A stretch of 64,000 nt of DNA from Gammaproteobacteria bacterium (GCA_029881995.1 JAOULO010000001.1:62001-126000), one strand, 5' to 3'. Numbered from the stretch's first letter, positions 26,827 through 36,017 are shown. Notes: generated by a model from the sequence alone, not told the origin. Program-made: numbers and translations.

Positions 26827-26948
26827 CGGGACTCCCTATCCCAGGAGAACCCGATGAATAATAAGTTTCCTTATTTGAGTATGGACAAATTCAGTGAAAA
26901 TGCAAAAAGAAACAATAATCGAATTGTTACAGTATTTTAAGTAGTAAT

Positions 26949-27479
26949 TTAAGCGCTCTGGCGATAAACACTACACGGCTGTATATCCTGCCGCTCAGAG
27001 GGTTTGTCCCAGGCCTGCCCCGATGTATACAGATGAATATAACGGCAAGCATGCACACCAACCTCAAACCAGTAACACAGCTCACCTGGAATTTTGATCA
27101 TATCCCCCTGGCTACATTGAAATTCAAAAATCTGGCCTTTGACCTGAATAAATAATGAACACTTTCCATGGGTTATAAATCGAGTTTCAAACTTGTCACG
27201 AACTGGTTTATAGACATATGCCCCGGTTGTCTTGGAGTAATTCTTTAACTGAATCACCTCGATATTGGCATAGCCATCTTCATCCATAAGCTGTTCAATA
27301 AGCTCACGATATTCCTCGATCAGCTCATCATCAGGAGTATCATCTTCCGTGGGATTAACAGTAAGCGAGTTGTAACTAAAACCTGAAATTTGTAATTGTT
27401 GAAATATATCTTCGATATGTTGTGATGACTTTTCTTTTGCAAACTCCTTGAGTGGCAACTGTACATCAAAAACTCTCAT
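26949..27479 (-). CDS. acireductone-dioxygenase-like cupin lacking the metal ligands
   Basis: The overall length (176 aa) and order match acireductone dioxygenase of the methionine salvage pathway: an N-terminal helical half, then the cupin with ETRFITHGKCSLFIQV, FEFQCSQGDMIKIPGELCYWFEVG and a C-terminal Trp (SGQAW). In the active enzyme the metal is held by HxHxxxxE and a later His (the HWFD position). Here the two His are replaced around YKPVRDKFE, only the Glu of ETRF remains, and HWFD reads YWFE. It is therefore probably not a dioxygenase. No other methionine-salvage gene is nearby. Confidence 0.75.
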   Translation of the reverse strand: MRVFDVQLPLKEFAKEKSSQHIEDIFQQLQISGFSYNSLTVNPTEDDTPDDELIEEYRELIEQLMDEDGYANIEVIQLKNYSKTTGAYVYKPVRDKFETRFITHGKCSLFIQVKGQIFEFQCSQGDMIKIPGELCYWFEVGVHACRYIHLYTSGQAWDKPSERQDIQPCSVYRQSA

Positions 27480-27784
27480 TCACTGTCCCCTTTTTTATAT
27501 TTACTGCAAAAAAGTACTTCTTTTAGACAACTGTCTGAATACCCCGCCCAAATCGCAAATACAGCCTAGTACATTTTTATGACATGGCAACGAAATGTAA
27601 TTCAAAATTTTTAATCGGCGTGGAGTTTAACAGGCAATTAAATTTTTTTTATGATCCTGTTCTCGGTATGGCGTTAAACAGTTTTGTATTGAAAAAATAT
27701 TATTATAATAAAGTCAATACCATACCAACTGCTCCATTTCTGGAACAGCAATAAATCATTAGCTTTCTTAATTAAATTTTTTAA
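27480..27784. other. A/T-rich intergenic region with a palindromic 3' end for the cold-shock gene
   Basis: No ORF with coding character was seen on either strand. At 27768-27788 a long A/T palindrome (TTAATTAAA and TTTAATTAA arms) overlaps the stop region of the minus-strand cold-shock gene and could act as a weak terminator. Confidence 0.4.
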
Positions 27785-27988
27785 TTAATCAGTAACAACA
27801 TTCATGGCCTGCAATCCCTTGGGACCGGTTTCAGTCTCAAAAGACACTTCCTGGCCTTCTTTTAATGATTTGTATCCTTCAGACTTGATCGCTGAATAAT
27901 GGACAAAGACATCATCTCCCCCTTCAGCCGGTGCAATAAAACCGTAACCTTTGGCATTGTTAAACCATTTCACAGTACCATTTGACAT
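27785..27988 (-). CDS. CspA-family cold-shock protein
   Basis: The 67-residue single cold-shock domain has RNP1 KGYGFI and RNP2 VFVHYS and the usual start [11 protein letters not shown]. It binds single-stranded RNA or DNA and acts as an RNA chaperone. It is preceded by GAGGTAAT 6-7 bases before the ATG and by about 400 bases without a gene, which leaves room for the long regulatory leader typical of csp genes. Confidence 0.97.
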   Translation of the reverse strand: MSNGTVKWFNNAKGYGFIAPAEGGDDVFVHYSAIKSEGYKSLKEGQEVSFETETGPKGLQAMNVVTD

Positions 27989-28394
27989 AACGACATTACC
28001 TCAATCATAAAAAAACTATATCCTAAAATAGTAACGCAGCTAGCTGACCAAACATTATCGATTATTGTAGGAAACTTGTCTGGCTTCTGCTGCTACTATA
28101 CAAGATAGTATAACTAGGTCTTTTCGGAGATAACAGACAATCACCATAAAAAAATTTTAATGACTTCGACCTACAAAAACTTTTATTTATAGTTGAGTGA
28201 AACAAGCACGAGTAGCTAACAGGGATCAGTGAAAATTAGATTTATTTTGTATAAATTTTATTCAATTTGTCATATATATCGTAGTAGATTAACAAAGTCT
28301 AATGTACATTTGTTACATAACCAAACTGATAAAGACTTATCGAATACATGGAATTTATATTTCTCGTTACTGACCATAAAAGAATCAAATCCCT
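27989..28394. other. divergent intergenic region between csp and the Lon-family gene
   Basis: The region is A/T-rich with no gene visible. It holds a perfect 6-bp inverted repeat TACTAT-ACAAG-ATAGTA at 28094-28110 that could be an operator for either divergent gene. No confident promoter hexamers were identified. Confidence 0.35.
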
Positions 28395-30884
28395 ATGAAT
28401 CATAAAACACCCCTAAACGTTGATCAGTTATATCGACACTGCGATATCACACAACTGAAGTTTAAAACAACGGAGGAACTACCTCGCCTCGAAGGAATGG
28501 TCGGTCAGGAACGGGCTCTTGATGCCCTGGAATTTGGCATTGGTATTCGACAACAGGGCTATAACCTGTTCGTATTAGGGCCTTCTGGTTCTGGCAAACA
28601 CACGATTACAGAACAACACCTGCAAATTCAATCCAGTCAGGAACCCACTCCCCCTGATTGTTGCTATGTAAATGACTTTAAACACCCACAACGCCCCTGG
28701 CTGGTTCAGCTTGCTCCTGGATTGGGTACAGTATTAAGCCAGGACATGGAGCAACTGCTTGAAGACCTGCGTAGCGCCATCCCCAATGCCTTTGAGGCTG
28801 AGGAATATCATGCGCGTCTGAACGAAATTGAAGATCAGTTAAAACAAAAGATCGAAAAAAGTTTTGCAGATCTGGGCAAGGATGCAGAACAACATGACGT
28901 CACACTGCTAAAGACACCCCATGGTTTTGCCTTTGCACCTGTTAAAAATGGTGAGGTACTCAAGCCAAAGGAATATCGTCTGCTGGCAGAGAAAGAACAA
29001 AACAAATATGAGGAAGTGATTTCCGTACTGGAAGAAAAACTCAATCTCATTCTTCGTCAACAATCTCAATGGCAACGTGAGGCCCGTCAGGAAGTCCATG
29101 CCCTGAACCGGGAAATTGCCCTGTTTGCTGCCGGGCATTTGATCGATGATCTTAAGGCTATATATAAGGATTATGAAAAACTGCAGGCCTATTTCGATGC
29201 CGTGCTGGAGGATGTCATCAGCCATCTTGATGACTTCCGTCGTGGCGAAGATGAATCCCAGGGTATGTTTGGGCTTAATGGGCATCCATCCTTTCATCGA
29301 TACCGGGTGAATGTATTTGTCGATAACAGTGACACGGATGGCAGCCCGGTCATTTATGAAAATAATCCCCTCTACCAGAACCTGTTAGGCCGGGTGGAAC
29401 ATAAGGCTCAGATGGGTACCCTGACTACGGACTTTACCCTGCTCAAGCCGGGTGCCCTGCACCTTGCCAACGGTGGCTATCTGATTCTGGATGCCACTAA
29501 ACTACTGCAACAGCCCTTTGCCTGGGAAGGCCTGAAACGGGCACTGACCTCCCGAGAGCTGAGTATTCAATCTCTGGCAGACCAATACAGCCTGATCAGC
29601 ACTGTCGGCCTGGAACCTGAGCCTGTCCCCCTGAACCTCAAAGTCATCCTGGTGGGAGAGCGACTCCTCTACTACCTCCTGCACGAGTACGACCCGGAAT
29701 TTGCCGAGCTGTTCAAGGTGGCCGCAGACTTTGAGAGCGAAATTGAGCACAACGAAGAAAATGTCGACCTTTTCGCCAAACTTATTGGCACGATCGTGAA
29801 AAATGAGCAACTTTTGCCCTTCCAGAATACTGCCGTTGGGCGGGTCATTGAATACTCATCTCGACTGATCGAGGATTCTCAAAAACTAAGTACCCATTTG
29901 CGAAGTATTGCCGACCTGCTTCGAGAAGCCGACTACTGGGCCGCCAAAGCGGGGCAAAAAGTCGTCAGCCCTGAGCATGTCCAGCATGCCATCGACCAGC
30001 AGGTTCGTCGTGCCGATCGCATCCAACAGGGTATCTATGAAGAAATTCGACGTGGCACGGTTCTCATCGATACTCAGGGTGAAAAAGTCGCCCAGGTCAA
30101 TGCCCTGTCCGTCATGGAACTGGGTGAACATGCCTTTGGTCAGCCCTCTCGTGTCACCGCCACCGCCCGGCTGGGTGAAGGTGAGGTGGTGGATATCGAA
30201 CGGGAAGTGGAAATGGGCGGGGCCATTCATTCCAAAGGGGTCTTTATTCTGGCCAATTTTCTCGGTGCCCGTTACGCCCAGGACCAGCCTCTCTCCCTGC
30301 ACGCCTCCCTGGTCTTTGAGCAATCCTATGGTGGTATCGAAGGAGACAGTGCCTCCATGGCCGAACTATGTGCCCTGCTCTCAGCCCTGTCGGACGTCGC
30401 CATCAAACAGTCCCTGGCCATCACCGGTTCAGTCAATCAGTTAGGTGAATCTCAGGCGATTGGTGGTGCCAATGAAAAAATTGAAGGCTTCTATGATGTC
30501 TGCAAGGCCATGGGCTTCAATGGAGAACAGGGTGTTTTAATTCCCAACTCCAACATACAGCACCTGATGTTAAGGGAAGACGTACGCCAGTCTACTGACA
30601 AGGGTGAATTTCATATCTATGCCTATGAAAATGTCGACCAGGCCATCGAGCTTCTTACAGGCTTACCCGCGGGTGAAAAAGATGATGAGGGAGAATATCC
30701 CGAAGGTTCAATCAACCGCCTGGTCTATGATCGTCTTGCCGAGCTGGAAGACATTAAGGAAAAGGCCAAGGCAGGTAAGGATGAGTCTGATAAAGAAGAC
30801 CATGATGATGAATCTGAAAATGAGTCAGACAAAGAAGACAAACAGGATAAAGAGTCAAAGGGTGATGCTACCAGCGATGAGTGA
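28395..30884 (+). CDS. Lon-family ATP-dependent protease (AAA_32/LonB-like)
   Basis: The protein degrades proteins using ATP. Walker A is GPSGSGKHT (about residues 61-69). A coiled-coil insertion spans about 130-270, and a Walker-B-like YLILDATKLL lies near 365. The C-terminal Lon peptidase domain has the catalytic Ser 652 in EGDSAS and Lys 695 in GGANEKIEGF, so the dyad is intact. The architecture matches the YcbZ/LrgB-type soluble Lon relatives, not classical Lon. A 40-residue Asp/Glu/Lys-rich tail ends the protein. The last 17 bases overlap the 3' end of the convergent barrel gene. Confidence 0.92.
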   Translation: MNHKTPLNVDQLYRHCDITQLKFKTTEELPRLEGMVGQERALDALEFGIGIRQQGYNLFVLGPSGSGKHTITEQHLQIQSSQEPTPPDCCYVNDFKHPQRPWLVQLAPGLGTVLSQDMEQLLEDLRSAIPNAFEAEEYHARLNEIEDQLKQKIEKSFADLGKDAEQHDVTLLKTPHGFAFAPVKNGEVLKPKEYRLLAEKEQNKYEEVISVLEEKLNLILRQQSQWQREARQEVHALNREIALFAAGHLIDDLKAIYKDYEKLQAYFDAVLEDVISHLDDFRRGEDESQGMFGLNGHPSFHRYRVNVFVDNSDTDGSPVIYENNPLYQNLLGRVEHKAQMGTLTTDFTLLKPGALHLANGGYLILDATKLLQQPFAWEGLKRALTSRELSIQSLADQYSLISTVGLEPEPVPLNLKVILVGERLLYYLLHEYDPEFAELFKVAADFESEIEHNEENVDLFAKLIGTIVKNEQLLPFQNTAVGRVIEYSSRLIEDSQKLSTHLRSIADLLREADYWAAKAGQKVVSPEHVQHAIDQQVRRADRIQQGIYEEIRRGTVLIDTQGEKVAQVNALSVMELGEHAFGQPSRVTATARLGEGEVVDIEREVEMGGAIHSKGVFILANFLGARYAQDQPLSLHASLVFEQSYGGIEGDSASMAELCALLSALSDVAIKQSLAITGSVNQLGESQAIGGANEKIEGFYDVCKAMGFNGEQGVLIPNSNIQHLMLREDVRQSTDKGEFHIYAYENVDQAIELLTGLPAGEKDDEGEYPEGSINRLVYDRLAELEDIKEKAKAGKDESDKEDHDDESENESDKEDKQDKESKGDATSDE

Positions 30885-31749
30885 TCCCAAGCCGTGCAAA
30901 ACGGACTGTCTCATCCGATGTATCTGTTCCCGATTCTCCCCAGGTGAAAGTGCTTGACCAGTTTTTATTGATATCCAGGATCAAATACAATGAGCCGGTA
31001 CTGGCAATACTCTCATCAACCACTGATTCACTTTGTGAACCACTGATACCAAATGTCCCCCACTCAAAACTATAGGAGATATCACCCGAACGCCGCCATG
31101 ATTCAAGGCCTGTGGTCATACTTAAGGTCGAAGCCGGAAAAAGTATCAAAAGAAAGTCAGGATGTTTTGCAACCGCAGTGAGATCCTTATCATAGTCGTA
31201 TTCCATATAACTAAGATTGATTGAAAATGGAAAAAAACCATAGAAGCTGATATCAAGGCCACGCCCATTGCTGTTGATATCTGCAGTATCAGGTAGATCA
31301 ACGACAACGCCACGTCGATTAATAAAACTGCCATTGGTTCTAAGACGTGTTACCCGGTCTTCATAAACCAGTTGCACATACCAGTCTTCCGTATTGGTAC
31401 CCAGTTTAAAACGGCGGGTACGGGTTTCAATGGTATCCGGATTACCCCAATAGTCGTAATCAAAACCCGCCACAACCTTTTTCCCATAGGGACTGCTTAT
31501 GCCAATGGAACGTGAACGGGTCTCAAAAATATCTGACTCTGCTGGCAAGCGGGTACCACCACTCATCCACTTAATGTGCACACCATTTTCTAACCCGGTA
31601 TCCACATTAAGATAGGCCTCCTGGCTATCATCGGTATCCTGACCTATTTCAAATGTGATGGCCGACGATCCCTCTTCAGTATCATCAGCATGTAATGAGC
31701 TCATTGAAAAGACTAAACAAACCGTCAGGCAGTACTTCATTAACTGCAT
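30868..31749 (-). CDS. outer-membrane beta-barrel-like protein
   Basis: The 293-residue protein has a signal peptide ending SSLHA. It then shows many amphipathic strands (ITFEIGQDT, VHIKWMSGG, SIGISSPYG, KVVAGFDYDYWG, YVQLVYEDRVTRL, ISYSFEWGTFGISGS, SSTFTWGES) and ends RLGITHRW with an aromatic terminal residue, as barrel proteins do. No specific family was recognised. GGAG lies upstream of the ATG at 31749. Its 3' end overlaps the Lon-family gene by 17 bases. Confidence 0.7.
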   Translation of the reverse strand: MQLMKYCLTVCLVFSMSSLHADDTEEGSSAITFEIGQDTDDSQEAYLNVDTGLENGVHIKWMSGGTRLPAESDIFETRSRSIGISSPYGKKVVAGFDYDYWGNPDTIETRTRRFKLGTNTEDWYVQLVYEDRVTRLRTNGSFINRRGVVVDLPDTADINSNGRGLDISFYGFFPFSINLSYMEYDYDKDLTAVAKHPDFLLILFPASTLSMTTGLESWRRSGDISYSFEWGTFGISGSQSESVVDESIASTGSLYLILDINKNWSSTFTWGESGTDTSDETVRFARLGITHRW

Positions 31750-31767
31750 TGGTAAACTCCGTTGAAT

Positions 31768-32277
31768 TTATCGTGTACGTCGTTGCTGTTGATGACGACG
31801 CCATAATTCTCGTCTTTGCTGGGGTGTCATGCGACGTATCATGCGCTGACGAAACTGCTGGCGTTGTTGCGGAGTCATTTTACGCCACTTATCTCGCAAG
31901 GCTTCCCGCCGTTCGGCAGGTAATTGCCTGAACCAGTTATAACGCTTACGCAAATTATCACGATCTGACTTAGGTAGCTTTTTAAAATTATTGAACTGCT
32001 TGCGTAGTGCCTGACGTTGTTCCTGATTGAGGCCTCGCCATTTTTTAAGGCGTTGCTGGGCCTGTTTCCTTTGTTCAGGAGTCATACTTTTCCAACGCTG
32101 TGCCCCCTGACGCAAACGCTGTTGACGTTCCTTGGACATGGAACCCCATTGTGGCTCAAACTGCTTAAGCAACTTGCGTTCCTCAGCCGGCAGTTGATTC
32201 CAGGTATTGGCGTAAATATTTTTCATAGGTAATACCAAACCGGTTAACAGGATTAAATAAGTAATCTGTTTAATCAT
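31768..32277 (-). CDS. exported DUF3106 protein
   Basis: A signal peptide is followed by about seven repeats of a Trp/Leu-P-x-E-R-R pattern (QLPAEERKLL, SMTPEQRKQAQQRLKKW, GLNQEQRQALR, QLPAERREALRDKWRKMTPQQRQQFRQRM). This is the hallmark of DUF3106, a periplasmic basic protein of unknown function often encoded with an ECF sigma factor. It is very rich in Arg and Gln and the last repeats run to the C-terminus. It is the last gene of the sigma-factor operon; it overlaps the previous small gene by 8 bases. Confidence 0.85.
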   Translation of the reverse strand: MIKQITYLILLTGLVLPMKNIYANTWNQLPAEERKLLKQFEPQWGSMSKERQQRLRQGAQRWKSMTPEQRKQAQQRLKKWRGLNQEQRQALRKQFNNFKKLPKSDRDNLRKRYNWFRQLPAERREALRDKWRKMTPQQRQQFRQRMIRRMTPQQRRELWRRHQQQRRTR

Positions 32278-32491
32278 TTTCCTGATTCTCCTGTTGTCCG
32301 ATTAAGTTATCATTTTCCTGCATTTCAATCATATCCAGTGGGTCAAACCACTCACCATCCACCTGTTCAGAATCACCCAGGAATTCAAGCAATTCCATAC
32401 TGGGCAATTCTTCCTGCGCCTGTTCAGCACTGGCCTGTACAAACCAGAACAGCAGGCCGAGAAAATAAACGGCCTGACTAACTCTGCTCAC
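32270..32491 (-). CDS. small exported acidic protein, 73 aa
   Basis: GTG at 32491 overlaps the end of the DUF3619-like gene by 14 bases and gives a signal peptide (AVYFLGLLFWFVQASA); a longer start within that gene is less likely. The mature part is acidic (MELLEFLGDSEQVDGEWFDPLDMIEM) and ends in a Gln/Glu/Asn tail. Position between DUF3619 and DUF3106 genes is that of a small gene often seen in such operons. No function is known. Confidence 0.65.
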   Translation of the reverse strand: MSRVSQAVYFLGLLFWFVQASAEQAQEELPSMELLEFLGDSEQVDGEWFDPLDMIEMQENDNLIGQQENQEND

Positions 32492-32840
32492 TCTGGTATT
32501 CCAGCCATTGATAAAATTCCAGGTCACGATATAACTCAAGGTCTTCCGTAGCCGTCAGCATGTGTAAATCATCCATGGGAATATTCTGCAAAACTGGTTT
32601 CTGTATCACCCATACACCTGCCAATAAAATGACCGACATAGACGTTGCCAAAACCAGCCTGTTTTGCATAACAGTCGTTAAAATCGTATGTCGTGCCTCT
32701 GAATGTTTATGCTGACTTTCAAGGGCGGTCATGCGTACCGCCTTTAAACGGGCCAGGGTCACAGCATCCAGTTCATCCACTGATTGATTCAATGTCTGTC
32801 TGGTCTTGTCGACAAAATGCTGTTCTTTATCCTGACTCAT
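32478..32840 (-). CDS. DUF3619-like membrane protein, likely anti-sigma-like partner
   Basis: The 120-residue protein has a cytoplasmic N-terminus (FVDKTRQTLNQSVDELDAVTLARLKAVRMTAL), one membrane helix (LVLATSMSVILLAGVWVI, about 68-86) and a short acidic periplasmic tail. DUF3619 proteins are encoded directly after ECF sigma factors, as here with an ATGA overlap. A membrane anti-sigma role is inferred from position and topology. Confidence 0.75.
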   Translation of the reverse strand: MSQDKEQHFVDKTRQTLNQSVDELDAVTLARLKAVRMTALESQHKHSEARHTILTTVMQNRLVLATSMSVILLAGVWVIQKPVLQNIPMDDLHMLTATEDLELYRDLEFYQWLEYQSEQS

Positions 32841-33400
32841 ATAGAAAAACCTTCCAGTTGATCACGTAATGCCTGTATCGCGCGAGAATAATGGGTTTTG
32901 ACACTGCCCTGTGAACATCCCATGGCCTCGGCCGTTTGTTTCACATCCATGCCTTCCCAGGCCCTTAATAAAAACACCTGCTGCTGACGCAGGGACAAAC
33001 CCTGTAATGCCCTGTCCAGTGCCTCGATATCCTGTCGATTATCCAGCGTCCTTTCCGGTGTAAGCTCACGACTATCGGGCAAACTGTCGATAGGGTCCTG
33101 CTCATTATCCTGCCAGTTGAACAGATGCCGCAAGCCATTACGTATTTTGCTGCGTCGATACCAGTCCCGGATGGTGGTCTGCATGATCCTGTGAAACAGT
33201 GGTGGCCAGTCATCCGGGGTTTTATCCGCATACTTTGTCACCAGTTTGGTCATCGCATCCTGCACAATATCCAGCGCATCTTCCCGATTACCGGTTGCAA
33301 TGACTGCCATACGATAAGCGCGTTGCTCGATACTGATTAGAAACTGTTCGAGTGTCTGTGAAGTATTCAGACCTGCAACTCCTGTGCTTGGTATGGACAA
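32837..33400 (-). CDS. ECF-family RNA polymerase sigma factor
   Basis: Region 2 has AYRMAVIATGNREDALDIVQDAMTKL and WPPLFHRIMQTTIRDWYRR. Region 4 has ALDRALQGLSLRQQQVFLLRAWEGMDVKQTAEAMGCSQGSVKTHYSRA, a clear helix-turn-helix. The 187-residue protein starts with TTG (no better ATG precedes region 2). It is followed by an ATGA overlap to the DUF3619-like gene. The regulon is not known, but the operon codes for envelope proteins. Confidence 0.92.
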   Translation of the reverse strand: MSIPSTGVAGLNTSQTLEQFLISIEQRAYRMAVIATGNREDALDIVQDAMTKLVTKYADKTPDDWPPLFHRIMQTTIRDWYRRSKIRNGLRHLFNWQDNEQDPIDSLPDSRELTPERTLDNRQDIEALDRALQGLSLRQQQVFLLRAWEGMDVKQTAEAMGCSQGSVKTHYSRAIQALRDQLEGFSI

Positions 33401-33424
33401 TCATTGACCGGATATCTTAACTAA

Positions 33425-33892
33425 TTATTGACGTTGGTTCCGGTATTGTTGAATACGCTCACCACGTTTGTCCATTCGACGGTTTATTCGATCACCGCGT
33501 CGATCCATTCGAACGGCTACCCTGTCACCTCGACGATCAAGTCGATTTTCAATCCGATCGCCGCGTTTGTCAAAACGCTGCTTGAGCATATCACCACGGT
33601 GCTCCAGCTTATTGGCCAGTTCATCATTACCATTTTTCCTGGCATGCTCTGCTCGCAGTTCGAACCGATGCTCCAGCACCTCACCACGCCTGTCGAGTCG
33701 AGCATCGATAGCCGCTCCCTTGCGGTCAAGCCTTTCATCAATTTGATGACCGCGTTGATCCAGGCGTTTGTCGATTCTATCGCCACGCTGGTCCCAGCGA
33801 TTTTCTGGACCCGTGTTTGGATTTTCATTGGCCGATACGGACATTGCACCGATCGACAGTATTAATAAAGGAAATAGAGAAGTGATTTTCAT
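33425..33892 (-). CDS. exported hendecad (11-residue) repeat protein
   Basis: After a signal peptide (ending SVSA) almost the whole mature protein consists of 11-residue units with the consensus R-hydrophobic-D-R/Q/K-R/K-G-D/E/H-x-I/L/V-D/E/N-x. Four units lie before and four after a central linker (RAEHARKNGNDELANK), with a partial unit LEHRGDMLKQ. An 11-residue period with Leu/Ile at fixed positions suits an alpha-helical hendecad coiled coil with strongly mixed charge. It has an AGGAG site and lies 24 bases before the ECF sigma gene, so it may be the first gene of that operon. The long ORFs on the opposite strand are artefacts of the repeats. Confidence 0.75.
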   Translation of the reverse strand: MKITSLFPLLILSIGAMSVSANENPNTGPENRWDQRGDRIDKRLDQRGHQIDERLDRKGAAIDARLDRRGEVLEHRFELRAEHARKNGNDELANKLEHRGDMLKQRFDKRGDRIENRLDRRGDRVAVRMDRRGDRINRRMDKRGERIQQYRNQRQ

Positions 33893-33991
33893 TGTTTGCT
33901 CCTGATTTTCTGGCTGTCATCAATAACAACGCATCAGGAAGCCATCCGTTGACAATAAATTGAGATTATTTTTATATTTTAAATCAGTAAG

Positions 33992-35116
33992 TTATGATGA
34001 ATATATCGTCAACTGGCTGATTTCACTGGGTGCCAGTACCCGTAAAGGTGGTCCCCAGTAGCCTGTGCCACGACTGACAAAGATCTGCTGTTGCTCAGTA
34101 TGCTGATATAGACCCGCCAGATAGGGCTGCGCCGTCATCACCAGCAGGCCAAAGGGAAATATCTGACCACCATGGGTATGGCCACTTAACATCAGATCAC
34201 AGCGATAGTCTGCAAGTTCGGAAATCATGCGTGGTTGATGGGCCAGGACGATACAGGGCAGGTTCTGATCGACTCCTGTATAGGCCGCATCAACATCGGG
34301 TGGGTACAGGCCGGTACGATGACCTATGACATCATTGATGCCAATAAGATTAAATTGCTGGCCCGCTTCACCAATAACAACATGCTCATTCAGTAATGTC
34401 CGAATGCCCAGGCTTTGTAAATACGTAATGGCTTCACCCGGGCCATGAAAGTATTCATGATTACCCAGAATAAAATAAACCGGTGCTTCAAGATCTTTTA
34501 AGGGATACAGATCGTATTCAATCTCGCTGATGTGTTGATCAACCAGATCGCCTGTTATCACCACCAGGTCCGGCTTAAGCCGGTTGGTTTGTTTGACAAT
34601 ATGTTCAATAAAATCACGCTTGATGGTCCGACCTACATGGACATCGGTAAGCTGAACAATCTTGAAAGGGTTTTGTGGAAACCCCTTAATCTTGACATTG
34701 ACCGGATTTACCCCTGGAAACTTAACCCCTTGCGTTAAGCCCCTCAGTAAATACGAGAAGGCCATGATCAATATCGTGACATCAAAAATTACTTTTAAAG
34801 TACGACGCCGGGACTGATCAAACGGCACACGCCTTGAGACTGTTACCGACAGGTCATAAACCACGGCGACAACAAACAGCATAAAGGTGATTCCAACAAA
34901 GGAACTAGTGATCATATAGAGAAGCGGTGAATCGGGAATGACTGATGTGACTATTTCTACAACAAAAAAAACATTTCCCAACATAAGCACAATGGGAATA
35001 ATCACCAGGAAACGACCGATACCATGAGTCAGCTGGCGCAAAAATCGATGCCAGATATAAAAACTCATCAGCGCCATCACCAGCAGGAAGACGCTTGCAA
35101 AAAGATAAAAGCTCAT
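33992..35116 (-). CDS. membrane-anchored metallophosphoesterase (YkuE/YaeI-like)
   Basis: The N-terminal 145 residues contain four or five membrane helices. The calcineurin-like domain follows with all dimetal motifs: QLTDVHVGR, VVITGDLVD, FILGNHEYF, CIVLAHQPR and LSGHTHGGQIFPFG. Family members hydrolyse phosphodiesters, for example lipid A or UDP-diacylglucosamine-type substrates; the substrate here is unknown. The protein (374 aa) is on the same strand as the lipase gene, 22 bases from it. Confidence 0.88.
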   Translation of the reverse strand: MSFYLFASVFLLVMALMSFYIWHRFLRQLTHGIGRFLVIIPIVLMLGNVFFVVEIVTSVIPDSPLLYMITSSFVGITFMLFVVAVVYDLSVTVSRRVPFDQSRRRTLKVIFDVTILIMAFSYLLRGLTQGVKFPGVNPVNVKIKGFPQNPFKIVQLTDVHVGRTIKRDFIEHIVKQTNRLKPDLVVITGDLVDQHISEIEYDLYPLKDLEAPVYFILGNHEYFHGPGEAITYLQSLGIRTLLNEHVVIGEAGQQFNLIGINDVIGHRTGLYPPDVDAAYTGVDQNLPCIVLAHQPRMISELADYRCDLMLSGHTHGGQIFPFGLLVMTAQPYLAGLYQHTEQQQIFVSRGTGYWGPPLRVLAPSEISQLTIYSS

Positions 35117-35138
35117 AAGTGGGTGTCAGTCAGTGAAA

Positions 35139-36017
35139 TCAAAACCAGTCGTAAACAGATATCCCGGTTTTGTAAGGCACCTTCTTCGGGTCATTCAGTT
35201 TTTTATTAATGAGCTCAATATAGAGAGTCATAAAATGGTTCTGGATGTTGCGCTCATCCGGTGTTTCCTTAAAAAACTGTACGGTTCGTAACATGCTGGG
35301 GATACCACTGGCGGTACTGTATTCTTTGCCCTCGAGCAGGATCAATTCTTCTCCGGTATGCCAGTAGAGATCCGCATTTTTTATATCGATAGGATCGAAT
35401 GGGGGGACCAGAGGAACCACATCTTTTGGCGTTACCACACGGGTGATATCCATGTAGTTGTAACGCTTTGCTCCGGTGATATTGGTGACCTTGGGTTGAC
35501 CAAAGGTAATGACCTTGCCCACTGTAAATTCATCCTGTTCCAGATACATGGCCAGCACCAGGGCAACGGCACCGCCCAGACTATGGCCGGTGGTATTAAT
35601 CGTATAGTCCCGTTTGAGTTTGGGCTTGACGGCTTTATAGATAGCCGCACCAGAGGCTGCAAAACCAGAGTGCAGCATATTGCTGGTATGTTTATCCAGC
35701 ATCAATTTGAAATCGGCATCAACATAAACATTATCTATATTGGCCGTACCCCGCACGGCAATGATCTGGGTTCGAGTCTTATGGTTCGTGCCCAGAAAAT
35801 AGGCCACCTCGACACCGGATGCCGTACCATACTGGCTGAATTCATAGCCCTGTCGTTTACTCTCATCCCTGGCCGATGACTCACCTTCATATGAAGCATT
35901 GGACAACAATGCATAGTTTTTAATAACAGAGAAATTTCTTTCTTCTGCCTGAACAGGGTATGCCATAAATAGACACACCAGAATTGAGACGAATAAACCC
36001 TGCTTGTTCATAATCAC
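35139..36017 (-). CDS. secreted class 3 lipase-like hydrolase
   Basis: A signal peptide ends YPVQA. The alpha/beta-hydrolase core has the nucleophile elbow TGHSLGGAVALVLAMYL, the strand after it KVITFGQPKVTN, a likely catalytic Asp in TPKDVVPLVPP and a likely His in IQNHFMTLY. Class 3 lipases act on triacylglycerols or lysophospholipids. The segment IIAVRGTANIDNVYVD matches the lipase_3 oxyanion loop. The gene lies next to the phosphoesterase, so both may act on envelope lipids. Confidence 0.85.
   Translation of the reverse strand: MIMNKQGLFVSILVCLFMAYPVQAEERNFSVIKNYALLSNASYEGESSARDESKRQGYEFSQYGTASGVEVAYFLGTNHKTRTQIIAVRGTANIDNVYVDADFKLMLDKHTSNMLHSGFAASGAAIYKAVKPKLKRDYTINTTGHSLGGAVALVLAMYLEQDEFTVGKVITFGQPKVTNITGAKRYNYMDITRVVTPKDVVPLVPPFDPIDIKNADLYWHTGEELILLEGKEYSTASGIPSMLRTVQFFKETPDERNIQNHFMTLYIELINKKLNDPKKVPYKTGISVYDWF

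Noticed and set aside
27989-28394. Riboswitch or thermosensor leader of the cold-shock gene
   Set aside because: The space would allow a long leader, but no recognisable cold-box or conserved structure was seen.
33428-33865. Long plus-strand ORFs opposite the hendecad-repeat gene
   Set aside because: They are produced by the regular codon pattern of the minus-strand repeats, have no ribosome site and read as low-complexity Ser/Arg or hydrophobic sequence.
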